Shown here one piece after another: positions 1-10,885 of a stretch of 64,000 bases of DNA. Under the pieces are notes generated by a model. That model searched no databases and was not told the origin of the DNA. It saw only the letters and a list, made by a program, of their open reading frames with translations. The DNA is from Holothuria scabra (Eukaryota > Echinodermata > Holothuroidea > Aspidochirotida > Holothuriidae): contig CM074185.1 in the NCBI GenBank assembly GCA_037179385.1, positions 7,249,371 to 7,313,370 of the forward strand, in the 5' to 3' direction. How positions within the stretch are numbered: position 1 is the first letter of the stretch; each line of letters opens with the position of its first letter. The position numbers and the translations under genes were made by a program.

Positions 1-1437
1 TGTACCTCATGTCTAGAATTTTTAAAGATGCACATTTTAGAAGTTGCAAAATGAATCTTATTTATCCAGCTCCCATTGTCATACCTCGTTTCATTGTTGA
101 CATTACAATACTTAGAATTCGACATATTTGGTCTGTCATTATGTTCGGTCTCACTCAAGATTGCCTAAATGGAACATGTCAGGGCCCTTTTTGACATACA
201 CAAGGGAGGCTTGACATCAGTCCCATGCACATCTCTATAATCAGCTCATTTGTTTACCCATTTTTCCCCTTTTTTCCTGGAAGCCTGCTGTTAAATGTGT
301 AAATCAGTGTAGCGCGTACTGCAATAATCGAGTAAAAACTTTGAAGACTCTTAGATGAAGGTCCCTCATTTACCATAAGCCCTTCTTTATTAAAAAATGA
401 ATGCACTTCAGAATCCATAGAGAAGAGTAAATTTTGTTATAATGTTCCCAAAAGTTTGGATACATCGCACACGAAAGTTTATGTGTAGCGCCATATCGAT
501 AGGAAAGTTCAGTTTAAGAGACTTGGGACTATTCAATGTCCTTGGTAGACTTATTATCAAAACTGAATTGAACACCTGAGTACCGTCAGTCACTTCAAGA
601 AATTTATCTCCAAAATAAAAAAGGTTTTTTAATTATTTCACCTCTTGATAATACAACTGCTTTCGTCTTATCTATATAAACTGTCCCATTCCGGTCATCA
701 CTTTACTCTAAACCGCTTTCGGGGGAGATGTGAAGCATTAAGCCTTGGTCTCAAATTATAAAAGTAAAATCAGTTGTTTTTAAGGTGTTTACAAATGCAT
801 GACCCTGATCTACGTCACAAATTATGACCCGTATTTACAGTGACCTAAATTCATAAAGGACCATTCTTGCTTACCAAGGTCGAAAAAAGAAGAAAAATAA
901 ATAAAATAGTGCTGCGTTTGACGATAGGACTGCCAACACTGCCTCCACTGTCTCTTCCCTCTTTGTCCTCCTTTTTTCCTCTTATTTCATCTTGGGACCG
1001 CGCCACCCCCCCCCCCCCCCCGCCCACTATTCCGCTTACAGACGCGAAGAATCAGAAATCTAGGATGGTGTTTGTGATAGTTTTGAGGAAGTTAAACTGA
1101 CGGTTTTCTGAGACTTCCAATGAAACGATTTAAAAAAAAAAAAAAGAAAAGAAAAAAAAAAACGCCCTCATTCAGAGTACACCATATTAGTTATTGAAAG
1201 TACAGTAGGAAGCTCTCAAAGGAAAAGGGAACTGTAGGCCAGACTTTCATAGGATTTTAAAACCAAAACCCATTTGGGTGTTAGAGTGAAGGGAGGTGTC
1301 GGGTGGAGATCTAAGTAATATAGTAACATTTGTTTTGGATTAGTATCATTTAATTGATTTATGCTGACTGATGCGTCATGTCTTTTGGACTCTCAATTGC
1401 ATTTCATAGGATCATTACGTCACTAAAGCGTTCGGTT
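1..1437. other. unclassified AT-rich DNA
   Basis: No gene, exon or element recognised. It holds a 16-base poly(C) run (1006-1021) and an A-rich tract (1132-1162). The short open frames have no similarity I recognise. Confidence 0.5.
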
Positions 1438-1545
1438 GGGTTAGGTTAGGTTAGGATGGATGGAGTTTTACGGCCAGGTTTACAACCAGTTAGTTCAGTA
1501 CTCGAATTCCCGACCTCCAGACTTTCGGGAAAATCAGCGGGTACT
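1438..1545 (-). mobile_element. tRNA-derived SINE, internally deleted copy
   Basis: Read on the minus strand, a tRNA-like head (B-box-like AATTCGAGTAC near 1497-1507) is joined directly to the family 3' end, with GGCCGTAAAACTCCATC at about 1457-1473. The ~120-bp middle seen in the copies at 2663 and 34933 is missing. The tail on the plus strand reads GGTTAGGTTAGG, a variant of the family's TAAC-rich tail. Assignment rests on comparison with the other copies in this window. Confidence 0.6.
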
Positions 1546-1872
1546 ACACCTAAAAGTGAAGCGCTTGCAGAAACATTAGAACTTGACAATTACCATTAAA
1601 CGAAGGTAATAGTATATATGGCCAATTTGTGAGGGTATATGGTGATGGGATTTGTTGAATGATACAGGGTGAGGTGGACATAATTTCAAACCAATCGAGT
1701 TCATAATTTCATTTATTTTATATCTGATGATAAAGAATGTACTGATATTATCTTTCATTCATTTAGATAGTCGGTTCAATAATTATGGCTGAATTAAATG
1801 TGATTGTTTAAAACAAAGGATTAAAACAAAGGATAATTCCGGGAATGAATGTATATAATACATATTGTGACG

Positions 1873-1931
1873 ATTTCACTTTCGCACATCATTCGGACGT
1901 CCGAACTACACGCCCTTCACGAAAGTGAAAT
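1873..1931. promoter_or_regulatory. inverted GAAAGTGAAA pair around a palindrome
   Basis: ATTTCACTTTCG (1873-1884) and CGAAAGTGAAAT (1920-1931) are perfect 12-bp reverse complements. Between them lies the perfect 14-bp palindrome TTCGGACGTCCGAA (1892-1905). Each arm matches the GAAANNGAAA consensus bound by interferon-regulatory-factor proteins. Whether this is a binding platform or a relic of an inverted-repeat element cannot be told from sequence. Confidence 0.35.
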
Positions 1932-2158
1932 GCAATCTACACTTAAATTTAGGAATGAGTATAACTCGATACCTTCAATTTTACTGGTAATTGTTAAAAT
2001 AAAAGATCACCTCAGCACAATGCACGGGTTTTAAGGGACAAATTGGAAGTTCTTTCTCAATCCTGCTTCGTTTGGAATAATGAGGTCGCTAATACCTTGA
2101 AAAAATAAAAGTTGGGTTTGCGTTTAGACGGTCCTTTTATTACATATCTCTCCCAGCT

Positions 2159-2189
2159 AGGGAGCTGTTATTTGAAATAACAGCTCCCT
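2159..2189. repeat. perfect 15-bp hairpin with 1-nt loop
   Basis: AGGGAGCTGTTATTT (2159-2173) and its exact reverse complement (2175-2189) are separated by a single G. No flanking TSD or oligo-T run marks it as a MITE or terminator. Confidence 0.6.
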
Positions 2190-2662
2190 GCCTTTCCAGC
2201 GTGCTCCATGGATGGGTGACGTATATGGAGAGTGAAAGAGTTAAGTAACTACTAAAGTATAAAAAACCCTTCGCAGCGTCTCTGTGGCTGCCACCTTTTA
2301 CAACTACAGCTGCAAACCCTCGATGAACTGATTCAAAGATTGGTCGTTCAGAGGAGACTGACCTGTTTAAATGAAGAAATCCAGATTTGGAAAAATGAAT
2401 ATGCTACTAAGGGGCCTCACATTGACAAAAGCGCATGACCGGCTAAGGGTAAAGGGGCAGGGGATACGTCCCCGCCCACGTTTTGCAGACAGTGGCATAG
2501 CTATGTTTTCTATCCAAACGTTTTTCAAACTATAATTAGGGGAACTTCTGCAAATAAACCTTTATAGAACTGGGTCCGTAGCTCTTTGAGCGGATGTGAT
2601 GGGTCATGCTAGTGTCTGGAAACCAGCGAAATGGGATTTCTTCTTCACCTTCAGAATTTTTT

Positions 2663-2905
2663 GGCGGCGTGACCTTGGTCTAACGGTAAGAACATCCGCC
2701 TGTCACGCGGAAGGGCCAGATTCGATTCCAAGTCGAGTCATACCAAAGACTCTACAAAAGGAACCTACTGTCGTTGTGCGTGATGCTCCGCCTGAGCAAT
2801 GGAGTAGGGAAAACAAGTCAGTGCGCCACAACTGGAAAAGGCTGTAACCGGCTCGACTTGAACCAATAGGTTGGAAACTGGGCCGTTAAACTCCATCTAA
2901 CTAAC
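2663..2905 (+). mobile_element. tRNA-Asp-like SINE, best-preserved copy
   Basis: The head resembles tRNA-Asp. The A-box region TTGGTCTAACGG is at 2675-2686. A perfect anticodon stem TCCGC/GCGGA (2695-2699/2707-2711) encloses loop CTGTCAC with anticodon GTC (2702-2704). A B-box-like GATTCGATTCC is at 2719-2729. There is no acceptor-stem pairing and the sequence continues for ~175 bp, so this is not a tRNA gene. The body contains CATACCAAAGACTC and GAGTAGGGAAAACAAG, and the 3' end is CTCCATCTAACTAAC. The same body and 3' end recur at 1438, 7789, 14641, 34933, 38024 and 55385. Such elements are transcribed by RNA polymerase III from the internal boxes and mobilised by a partner LINE, which is not identified here. 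Confidence 0.8.
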
Positions 2906-4828
2906 TTTAGAAATAGCAGGTGTTTAACACAGTAATGTTTGGGCGTTGTTTGGAAATTTTCTTATATGGAAGCATAAATAGCTTGCGTAATTAAATAGCG
3001 ACGATGGGTTTTTATGTTTTTGGCAGAGAGGAATCGAAAGTAAAATGTGAGAAGCAGCATTGGTCTGAAAGGCTGTCAGGTGGTCACGTTACCAAACTGA
3101 GAGGTAGCACTTGCACGAAAATCGCTAAATGACGAAGCGACGAAGTGAATTTTGAGCTTATCCAGGGTCAGAAGTAATTATCATTTAGTTACCCTTTACA
3201 TTTTGCTATAGTTCTAATCTTTCCTTATGTAAATTCTTTACTGCGTACATTTGTAGCATTTGATTTTCAAATATTGCATGGGGTAATTTTGTTTTATCTT
3301 AAAGGCCTGACTCTCGGACTCAAAATTAATTTTTGTAGTAGTCCGCAGAAATTCTCAATTGGTCCAGCTTTTTGATTGACAACTCATACAAAAAAGTGCA
3401 AGGTATAGGAGCTCATACAGTGTTAAACAGAATGTGCTGTACTGATAATGTGTAAATTACACCTTGTAGGTCTTGAATACTTACCTGAAGCAATAAAGTG
3501 AGATTGTGCCTGGATGAAAATGAATTTTAGAGAGTTGTGGGAGGGGCTAAAGTAACTAGGTTAGGAGAAATGGAACTATTTGGGGTGAAAGGATTTGGCA
3601 TTAAAGAAAAAAAAAGAAGGATTTTGTGGCATCAAATAGTTCAGTTTTGCGGATATTCTGCAAACTGTGTGTACCATACTTATTAAAGAGGAAGTTTAAG
3701 CAAAAGAATTCACTTTCAGGGCGGTGAAATTTCCATTCAAATTATTTCTTGAGATATCAGTGAATGCAGTTACTGGATTTTTGTTCAAAAGTAAGGTTGA
3801 GGGCAGGAGATGTCATCTCACTTCCTCACATTGAAAAAAATGCTTTGTTTCCCTTTGTTTTGTCACTGTTGTGTTGACCTTGAAGTTAATAGGAATAGGA
3901 CTCTCTTAATGGAATACAAAGTTTATAAAAATCTCATGTCACTTATGCGATCACATTCTGATGATATGGGATGGTTGAGGAGAAAATAAGCTCTAAATGT
4001 TAAAGAAAAACAAAAGACTGTCCATTAATGTGAGGATATGATGTAACATGTGCGTGCTTCAAGTTCACTTATTGAAAATGAGACAACTGCACTTGGTCAT
4101 ATCTTAAGAACCACACATCAAATTTCAATGCAAATTTCACCAAAGTGCTAAGAATTAGTACCCTTCTAACATATCAACATTTGATATGACCTTAAACCCC
4201 TTTTTAATAAATCACAAACACCCCCACAAATCGACCTTGACAGAGCTTCCTCCTTATTACTTCTTCGTATAGGCGTACTGTTTGAGCAGATGACGTTTAC
4301 AGCACCTTTCATCGAAACCGTATGTCATACTTCCCGAAATTTCGCCCCCGCCTACTGCTCAGTTGTGTTTGTGGTTTACAGAAGAGGGGCATGATTCGTA
4401 GCAATGGATTTTGTGTTTATTTTGGGATTGGATAAGCGGGGGTTTTTCCTCTACAACTTATTCAGAAAGTATATCAAAGTTCACAAGTTAATTTGATAAC
4501 TCTTTTCGTTCACCCAAACGATATAGACTCTGCATTAGTTTGTAGGAGCAACCACAACAAGGAAACATACATGCTGGGAGTCCATAGTTTTAATCTTTTA
4601 ATATGAAAACGAAACGTAACCGAACCGTACGTATTCGATTGTGCAGTAGTTTCGACAACATTAAATAGTCCTACATGGATAATTTGGCGTATCACCCTTA
4701 TGAACCAACCGAACATTAAAAAGTCCTTTTAATTATATATAACGACAAATGAACATGGTTGGTAGGTCACTACCATGTGTTTGCTAAATTTCAGTAAGTT
4801 ATAACATTTAGCCCAATAAATTGTTTCG
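2906..4828. other. unclassified AT-rich DNA
   Basis: No coding region, RNA gene or repeat is recognised in this stretch. Confidence 0.5.
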
Positions 4829-5050
4829 TTTCTCGGCCTTTCGCCTAAGCAGACTCTATGCTAAGAGCATGTGTGGTATGTGTTCTTTCAGCAAGCCTAA
4901 GTACCGCATCACACCTGACATCTGACCTTTGGTAAAGAGATCTGTAGGCGGAGAGGTTGGTCACCCAAATCTGATGTCCCATCTAGGAAGTTACTCCCAT
5001 GAGGAGCTTGTGGAGGGGCAAGAAAGACTTATTTTCTCCCTCGGCTCTGA
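4829..5050 (+). ncRNA. U2 snRNA-like retro-element or pseudogene
   Basis: The start, TTTCTCGGCCTTTCGCCTAAG (from 4829), closely matches the 5' end of U2 snRNA (…CTTCTCGGCCTTTTGGCTAAG). After an apparent ~18-nt insertion, CTAAGAGCATGTGTGGTATG (4861-4880) and TGTTCTTTCAG continue the U2 match through the branch-site-recognition region (GTAGTA in U2, GTGGTA here). Beyond about 4893 the similarity to U2 fades, and I could not find a good Sm site or the 3' stem-loops. The right boundary is therefore arbitrary. The insertion and changed branch-site-pairing bases make it unlikely to be a functional U2 gene. It could be a U2 pseudogene or the head of a SINE with an snRNA-derived 5' end. Confidence 0.5.
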
Positions 5051-5157
5051 TCGTCAGAAATTTGACGGGCTTTAGAAATATTGTAAAAATTAGAAAGACA
5101 GAAATAAAACAAGTCTCTTTTCATGGAGTGTTGTTTGACTAAACAGCATATCACAAA

Positions 5158-5309
5158 GCCCCAGGGCTGTCGGACTCGAGTCCGGACTCGAGGTCGTGTC
5201 CGGACTTAAGTCCACTTTTTTTGGACTCGGACTTGGACTTGGACTAGGGCTCTCTGGACTTGGACTTTGGCTTGGACTCGAAGTTGATTCCTTCAAGTCC
5301 GGCAGCCAT
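5158..5309. repeat. GGACTT/GGACTC hexamer fold-back element, copy 1
   Basis: This is a degenerate array of GGACTT/GGACTC hexamers. Its two ends are imperfect inverted repeats: GGCTGTCGGACTCGAG at the left, and at the right AAGTCCGGCAGCC, whose reverse complement is GGCTGCCGGACTT. Translation gives artificial Ser-Pro or Leu-Asp dipeptide runs, so it should not be read as protein-coding. No clear TSD was found. A second copy lies at 9193-9345. Confidence 0.65.
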
Positions 5310-7780
5310 TTTCTCTGATTCTTAATTTCTTTAAACTTTCATGATTGATCCACCAAAAACCCCAGCACTCAACATATACTTGGGCTTTATTATCCTTAAT
5401 ATAGTATACAGGACTATATTGGCCTGCATATCTTTATGTAACTTGATCATTTTCAAGTTTGACATGCCAGTTGTTGACCTGATTCGCATGAAGTTTGTTT
5501 CTTGCATAATATTATGTAAACAGTGTTTAACATAAAACAGCTGCAACATGGTACTCTTCTTTCAGTGCCATGCTCTGGGGAAGAACCCTTAAATTTTCCT
5601 TGCCCCTCAAAAATTAGACAAATGCCATAAAAATGCTAGGGAAGGCATATGAGACTCCTAAAAATAGTTAATTAGCAACAATGAACATGGTCTGGCTGTG
5701 CCTTGCGCCTTGCAGCATTGTCAGTAAATCTTCTGAAATCCTTTTCTTTGTTGTTATGGATTCCAAAGATGGGCCTGCATACTTTATGCATCCAGTTTAT
5801 TTTTTTCTTCATACAAATTTTACAAAAAGTTTGCATGGGTTTCACAGCTGCTCATATAACTGCTACTTCTACAAAGGGAATTATTGCCTTTGTTAATTAT
5901 TTTGAGATACTGTAAGATAGGTCTATAAATAACCTGCCAATTGGCTTCTGCTGAATCTTCATATGCAGTTTGCAATACTAAAAATATGTAAGTCAGGTAA
6001 ATACACAACAATAGAGCTTAAATTTTATAACATATAAGGCAAGAGCAGTCACCCCAACTTGAAGTAGTGTAAACTGTCCTGTTTCATGAGATGGCTCTTT
6101 GGAGTTATATGTTACAGTGATTTTTGTACTCAAATGTGAAATTTATTAAGAGTAACTGCTTAGTTTATCTTGAGTATGCAATATGGAGCTGGTCCTAAAA
6201 TGTTATAAAAGATGCTTTGAAGAGAAATAAGGGGATTATTATGACATTTTAGCTGTTGCTTCAAAATAATATTTGCGGCAACTGCGCTTGCCCTTTATTT
6301 CTGGAACATTGTTTACCATAACAGTTTGATGAGGGCTTATAATCATGGGGTGATGCATTATGTGGGGTCATGAGTGGCAGAGTAGTCAGGTGGTTTAGCT
6401 GTTCCATAGCTGCTGTGTACCAATACTGTGTTGCACATACATGTGCATATTTACATGGAGTCCTCCTGCTCAATGTATGTGGGTTTTTCTACGGTAGTCC
6501 GACTTTCCGCCTCCTAGTACTTGGAAATTAACAGGCTTGCTACTAAAATCAGTTGCCCAGCTGCGCAAAGTTAGTTGCGCACTGGACTGAAGCACCTTTG
6601 GGTAGACCAGTTAACTAGGCAACTTTAGGCCTTTGCATCATGTGGGGATCAACAAGGAGAGTTTGTAGCTAAAGGCCTAGGCCTACAGGATGGTGATTGT
6701 CAATGTCACAAAATTAACCATCAAACTTCAAAGACATTCTTCACATACATCTAGGCCTAACCCATTTCAAACAAATGTCGACCTGCATGATCTGAATTAG
6801 TAATGGTAACCTTCCTAGGCTTTTTTTTGCATCACACAGTTACAATGCTACTTAGAATCAGCTAGGCCTAGGTCACAGTATGGGGGGCACAACCAAAAAA
6901 ATTAATTACTGTGGTAGGCCTATAGCAATTACAGTTATGCCCATAGAGTAGGATAATTCCTATATCCTGCTCTATGGTTATGCCCCAGAGAGTTTGTACA
7001 GGTGGCACTAGTTCTGCGAGAAAATTTTGTGAGATCTATTGACAAGGCTGCCAAACAATTTACACTGTATTTTTAACATACCTTATAATTGACCGGGAAG
7101 TTATGCATATTCGACTACAGCCAAGTTGCCTTTGTGGCTTTGTTCATTGTCTGTTTATTTGGTTAAGTTCTAAGGAGACCATCATACCTTCTACAGCCAC
7201 TAACACTATTGAACCGGCTGCCAAACCAACGCAATTGTGCATATAGGCCTACTATGTTATTTCAGTATCTAAATTATTTCGTCATTACGTAGGCCTATTC
7301 GAATTCCTGCCTAGCCTGTTGGCAAGTTGTATGGTCTTCATCATCATACCTCCTCCACCTTGCTGGAACAATTGCTCCACCTCATGCTTCACATGGACTA
7401 GAAACGGCACAGGCACAGTCAGGTAAAAAACTTCTATAATCTAGCAAGTAACAGTTAATATGGTGGCCGGTAAAGTTACCTAAATAACTTGTCAGGCGAG
7501 TCGGATCATTTACAGGTTGTATGTCAATACTGTACAATGCTTTGAACAGTATAATGTACAGTAGTATGACAATGTTGTTTTGTTGTTGGTCCTAACATTT
7601 ACAAGTAACATATGTGCAACTTTCATTAGCCTCGTATATATATCATGAAGACAAATGGGCAATATGGCAGCTGGTTTTGCATGCATATATGGCATTGTCC
7701 AAAATAGCTTTGTGGGCGTCATGCTAGTAGAGCAGCTACTAAGGGATTGTCCATACAACCAGACGTCTGTAGTATAGCTT
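5310..7780. other. unclassified DNA with TAGGCCTA cluster
   Basis: No gene is recognised. It contains six copies of TAGGCCTA (6678, 6752, 6863, 6915, 7244, 7290) and a hairpin at 6941-6977. Confidence 0.5.
6941..6977. repeat. 15-bp hairpin with one wobble
   Basis: CCATAGAGTAGGATA (6941-6955) pairs with TATCCTGCTCTATGG (6963-6977), with one G-T-type mismatch, around a 7-nt loop. Confidence 0.55.
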
Positions 7781-7864
7781 TAGACAGGCTCGACTTGAAC
7801 CAATAGCTTGGAAACTGGGCCGTAAAACTCTGTCTGACAAACTAACAAACTAACTATAGACAGG
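7781..7864 (+). mobile_element. 5'-truncated SINE with target-site duplication
   Basis: 7789-7856 is the 3' end of the SINE described at 2663, starting at CTCGACTTGAACCAATAG and ending in TAAC-rich repeats. It is flanked by direct 8-bp repeats TAGACAGG (7781-7788 and 7857-7864), which look like the target-site duplication. This supports retro-insertion of a severely 5'-truncated copy. Confidence 0.7.
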
Positions 7865-9192
7865 CCATATAATTAAAGCCCAGCTGATGCCTCTGTTATT
7901 TAAAAATATTTGATGTGCCCTCCCAAAATTGGTTTCAGGTTGCTTTCAGCACTGAGTGCATTCCCACTATTGGAAACCCTTCATGCAATTCCTGCATAAT
8001 CACCGATAGCCTTTACATTGTACCATATTTTCAAACAGCTTGTCCTCATATCGAAAAGTTTTGTACAAAAACGATCATTTGCTCATTTTAAACCAAAATT
8101 TCTAAATTGTTCTAATTAAGGTATGCTTAATCAGTTATGCTTCAAAATGACATGTCTAGGTGATAGTAATCCATTAAACGCCGATTTTTATTCAAAATAC
8201 ATGATTTTTTTACGATTTCAAAATTTTGTGACTTCGTAATTTGGGAAAAGTCCCCCAAATAATGCGTCATTTAATGTCACACAAACGCGGTTTATGACAA
8301 AATTACAGATCCAAATTAAACCAACCCTTTCCCTCTGGCTACCTGTGACATACAGCTACCAGAAACTCGTTTAGCTGTTGCGATATATTTGTGGCTAGAA
8401 GTATTAATCCTTTAAATTATGTAAATTTGGGGTGAAAAGCACATTTTTACGTATACATCATTATGAGTTCCCATAAATTAATGATTTACGACAAAATTAA
8501 AGGGTGTGCCCAATCAAAAAACTATTCAATGGGTGTGTAATAATACCAACATCACAAATCCAAGTTGGTCAGACTTTGAAACACAACCTGAGTACTACGT
8601 TAAGCGAAAAACCGAACAATACACACACACACCTACACACACACACACACACACAACGCATTTGTGAGGTTTATGATCGAAACTTTTCGATATGTTGGGT
8701 TACAAATTTAAAACCAGACTGTATTTTCACAGTGTTTCTCTAGCTAGCCTGTAGTCACAGGATAACTTAAAAAATCCATTACCCCAACAAAAAGACTTTG
8801 GCCCACGTACATAATTCCTGAGTATATTTGAGCATTCCCATCAGGACCCCATGCACTGCTGTAAACATCCCCAGGCTGGGGCATTTTTCCCATACAATTG
8901 GCTGATTTTAAGTGAAAAATATGAGCTATACTGTTTACTTAGTATGTAAAAGAGGCACAATTTTCATTTAGCCAGATAAGTGGACTCATCTGCATGGGCT
9001 CCGCTTCGATTTCAGGTCCAGTTGCAACCCATTCCGGGCCAGTTCCAATTTCAGGACCATTCCAGGCCAATTCCAAGTACAGGAAAACCTAGATTAAATC
9101 AGGGATTGAGTCCAAGTTTTTCCCTGTTCATACAGCTATAGCCCCCATAGGCCTAGATCTTTACCAGAAAATACTATTGTTGTTTTACAACT
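7865..9192. other. unclassified DNA
   Basis: No gene or element is recognised except a (CA)n microsatellite at 8621-8656. Near 9015-9080 there are short repeats of the type CAGGTCCAGTT/CCATTCCGGGCC/CAATTCC. Confidence 0.5.
8621..8656. repeat. (CA)n microsatellite
   Basis: A run of AC/CA dinucleotides with one interruption (CCTA). Confidence 0.9.
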
Positions 9193-9345
9193 TTTGGACT
9201 TGGACTTGGATTCGAGAGCACTGGACTCGGACTTGGACTTGGACTCGAGCCCCTTGGACTTGGACTTAGACTTGGACTCGGACTTGAGCTTTTGGACTTG
9301 GACTCGGACTTGGACTCGAGCTTGTTGGACTCGACTACAGCCCTG
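9193..9345. repeat. GGACTT/GGACTC hexamer fold-back element, copy 2
   Basis: A second degenerate GGACTT/GGACTC array. It ends at the right in GGACTCGACTACAGCCCT, the reverse complement of the left-end type of copy 1 (AGGGCTGT…GGACTCGAGTCC), so it lies in inverted orientation relative to copy 1. The frames through it encode only low-complexity Ser-Pro, Ser-Lys or Leu-Asp runs. Confidence 0.65.
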
Positions 9346-10885
9346 CAAAGCTCCGCAGCCAAGGGATACCCTTGAGAGCCAGTAAAAAATTCCCCCAAGA
9401 TGAAAACCCCAATGAGCTAATGTAATATGATTCATCTTTTCCCCTGAAATTGTTTTTGCCCCTGCAAGCGATTACCTGACCAGTATTAATACTAGCGAGG
9501 GTCCTAATTAGTGGCGTATCTACACATTTTTCGGGGGGGGGGGGGGGGGCACCTAAATTTTCCAAATTTTGTGAACAAAATTTCTCTGAGCGAGTAAACA
9601 ATTTTGTCCTTTTAAGCAATCTTTTGAAAATACAGAGCTTGACTGGACAAAGTTTGTGATTCTGGCTTTGCAATATAAGGAAACATGAAAATTTTTGAGA
9701 ATTGCTAAAGAAACTGTTCGTGTTTTGTGATAGTGTAAGGATGTACGGCGACTAAAGATCGATGCTGCTGCACAATGTTATCTAAGGTCTACAAATTGAG
9801 ACTCTCCGACGAAATTTCAAGAGCCAAGAGAAAATTCGGAACATAATGAAAGAAATTTCATGAAAATAGCAATGTATAGTTGCAGATATCACATGATGAT
9901 CTCGTGATTTTGTCATTTCCAGAGTTCGAAAAAGTTTACCAAACTGATCTATGAGCGAACACGGTTGCATTATTAACTGCAGATTGCTACGGACGAAGGA
10001 TGTGGAAAATTTTGCATTAAAAAATAATTTGAAAAAACAATCGAGCTTTCATTGGAGAGAATTTTGAATTTCATGAAAGAAGAGTTGGTAAAACCACACT
10101 GTAGTTGACTGGTGTCACAAATGCAAATTTCCGAATTCTTTCACTTTTCAGAGCCAGGGGGATATTGTCTCCTTCCCCCTGTCACTGAGCCGGGTTCAAA
10201 TGCAGATCACTCTTCGCAGTAGAATTATACCACACTGATTTAGAAAACGCGTCATACTGATAAGTTTTTCATGGTTGGTGCCCAGGGAGGAAGTCAGGAC
10301 TTTGTCTGGTCAGAGAGGATGGGGAGATCTTGGATTAACGTAACAAAACGTCGTCTGGCCATGGGACTCATTTATTTTGCTAAATGGTATTCAGGGTGCA
10401 ATCTCTTTGAGTTACGACATTATATAATCATTAGAATGATGCGATGCATTAACAATGAATAGGTACCAAACAGACCACAAAAATGATAATGATGACCAGT
10501 TTAAATGAGATTGATAGTCATTCTGATTCCATGTAGAGGCGAGCCAGTCAAGAACTAGACTGGGAGAGACTTACCTCTGCATGTAGTGTGTTCGTATGTG
10601 TATTTGTGAAGCTTGACCTGTAAACACAGTATTAAATTGACCAGGAAGACTTGTTTTTTTTTTTTTCATTTTTTATGTATGGATTAACCATACAGTGATT
10701 CGGTTAAGGAAACTTATAAACCTTGCTATTTTTAGGTAAAATTTAAAAATGGGCTTCGACTCCAAATTGTGTCGTGTCATGACATTCAAAAGATGAAACT
10801 AAAGTTTCGAACCATTCCAAGGAAATTGTGGAAATCTTTCGGGAGTTTATTTTAGCGTAAAAATCCGGGAGGCATGAGAGTGGAT
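9346..10885. other. unclassified DNA with poly(G) repeat debris
   Basis: AGTGGCGTATCTACACATTT followed by a 17-base poly(G) run (9533-9549) looks like the edge of a dispersed repeat. Nothing else is recognised. Confidence 0.45.

Larger units (their letters stand above)
1546..2662. other. unclassified DNA with two perfect inverted repeats
   Basis: No gene is recognised. It contains the nested inverted repeat at 1873-1931 and the hairpin at 2159-2189, listed separately. A short GC-rich patch near 2440-2505 resembles debris of a dispersed repeat, with GTGGCATAGCTATG at its end. Confidence 0.45.

Noticed and set aside
1438..1455. TTAGG telomere-like repeat
   Set aside because: There are only about three units, and they abut a recognisable SINE 3' end, so they are a variant SINE tail.
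2663..2735. Functional tRNA-Asp gene
   Set aside because: The anticodon arm is excellent, but no acceptor stem pairs and the same downstream body recurs with other heads, so it is a SINE head.
4829..5020. Functional U2 snRNA gene
   Set aside because: An ~18-nt insertion interrupts the 5' domain, the branch-site-recognition bases differ, and no Sm site or 3' stem-loops were found.
5090..5296. Ser-Pro-rich protein frame
   Set aside because: It is a direct translation of a degenerate hexamer repeat; similar low-complexity dipeptide frames appear in other frames and at 9136-9435.
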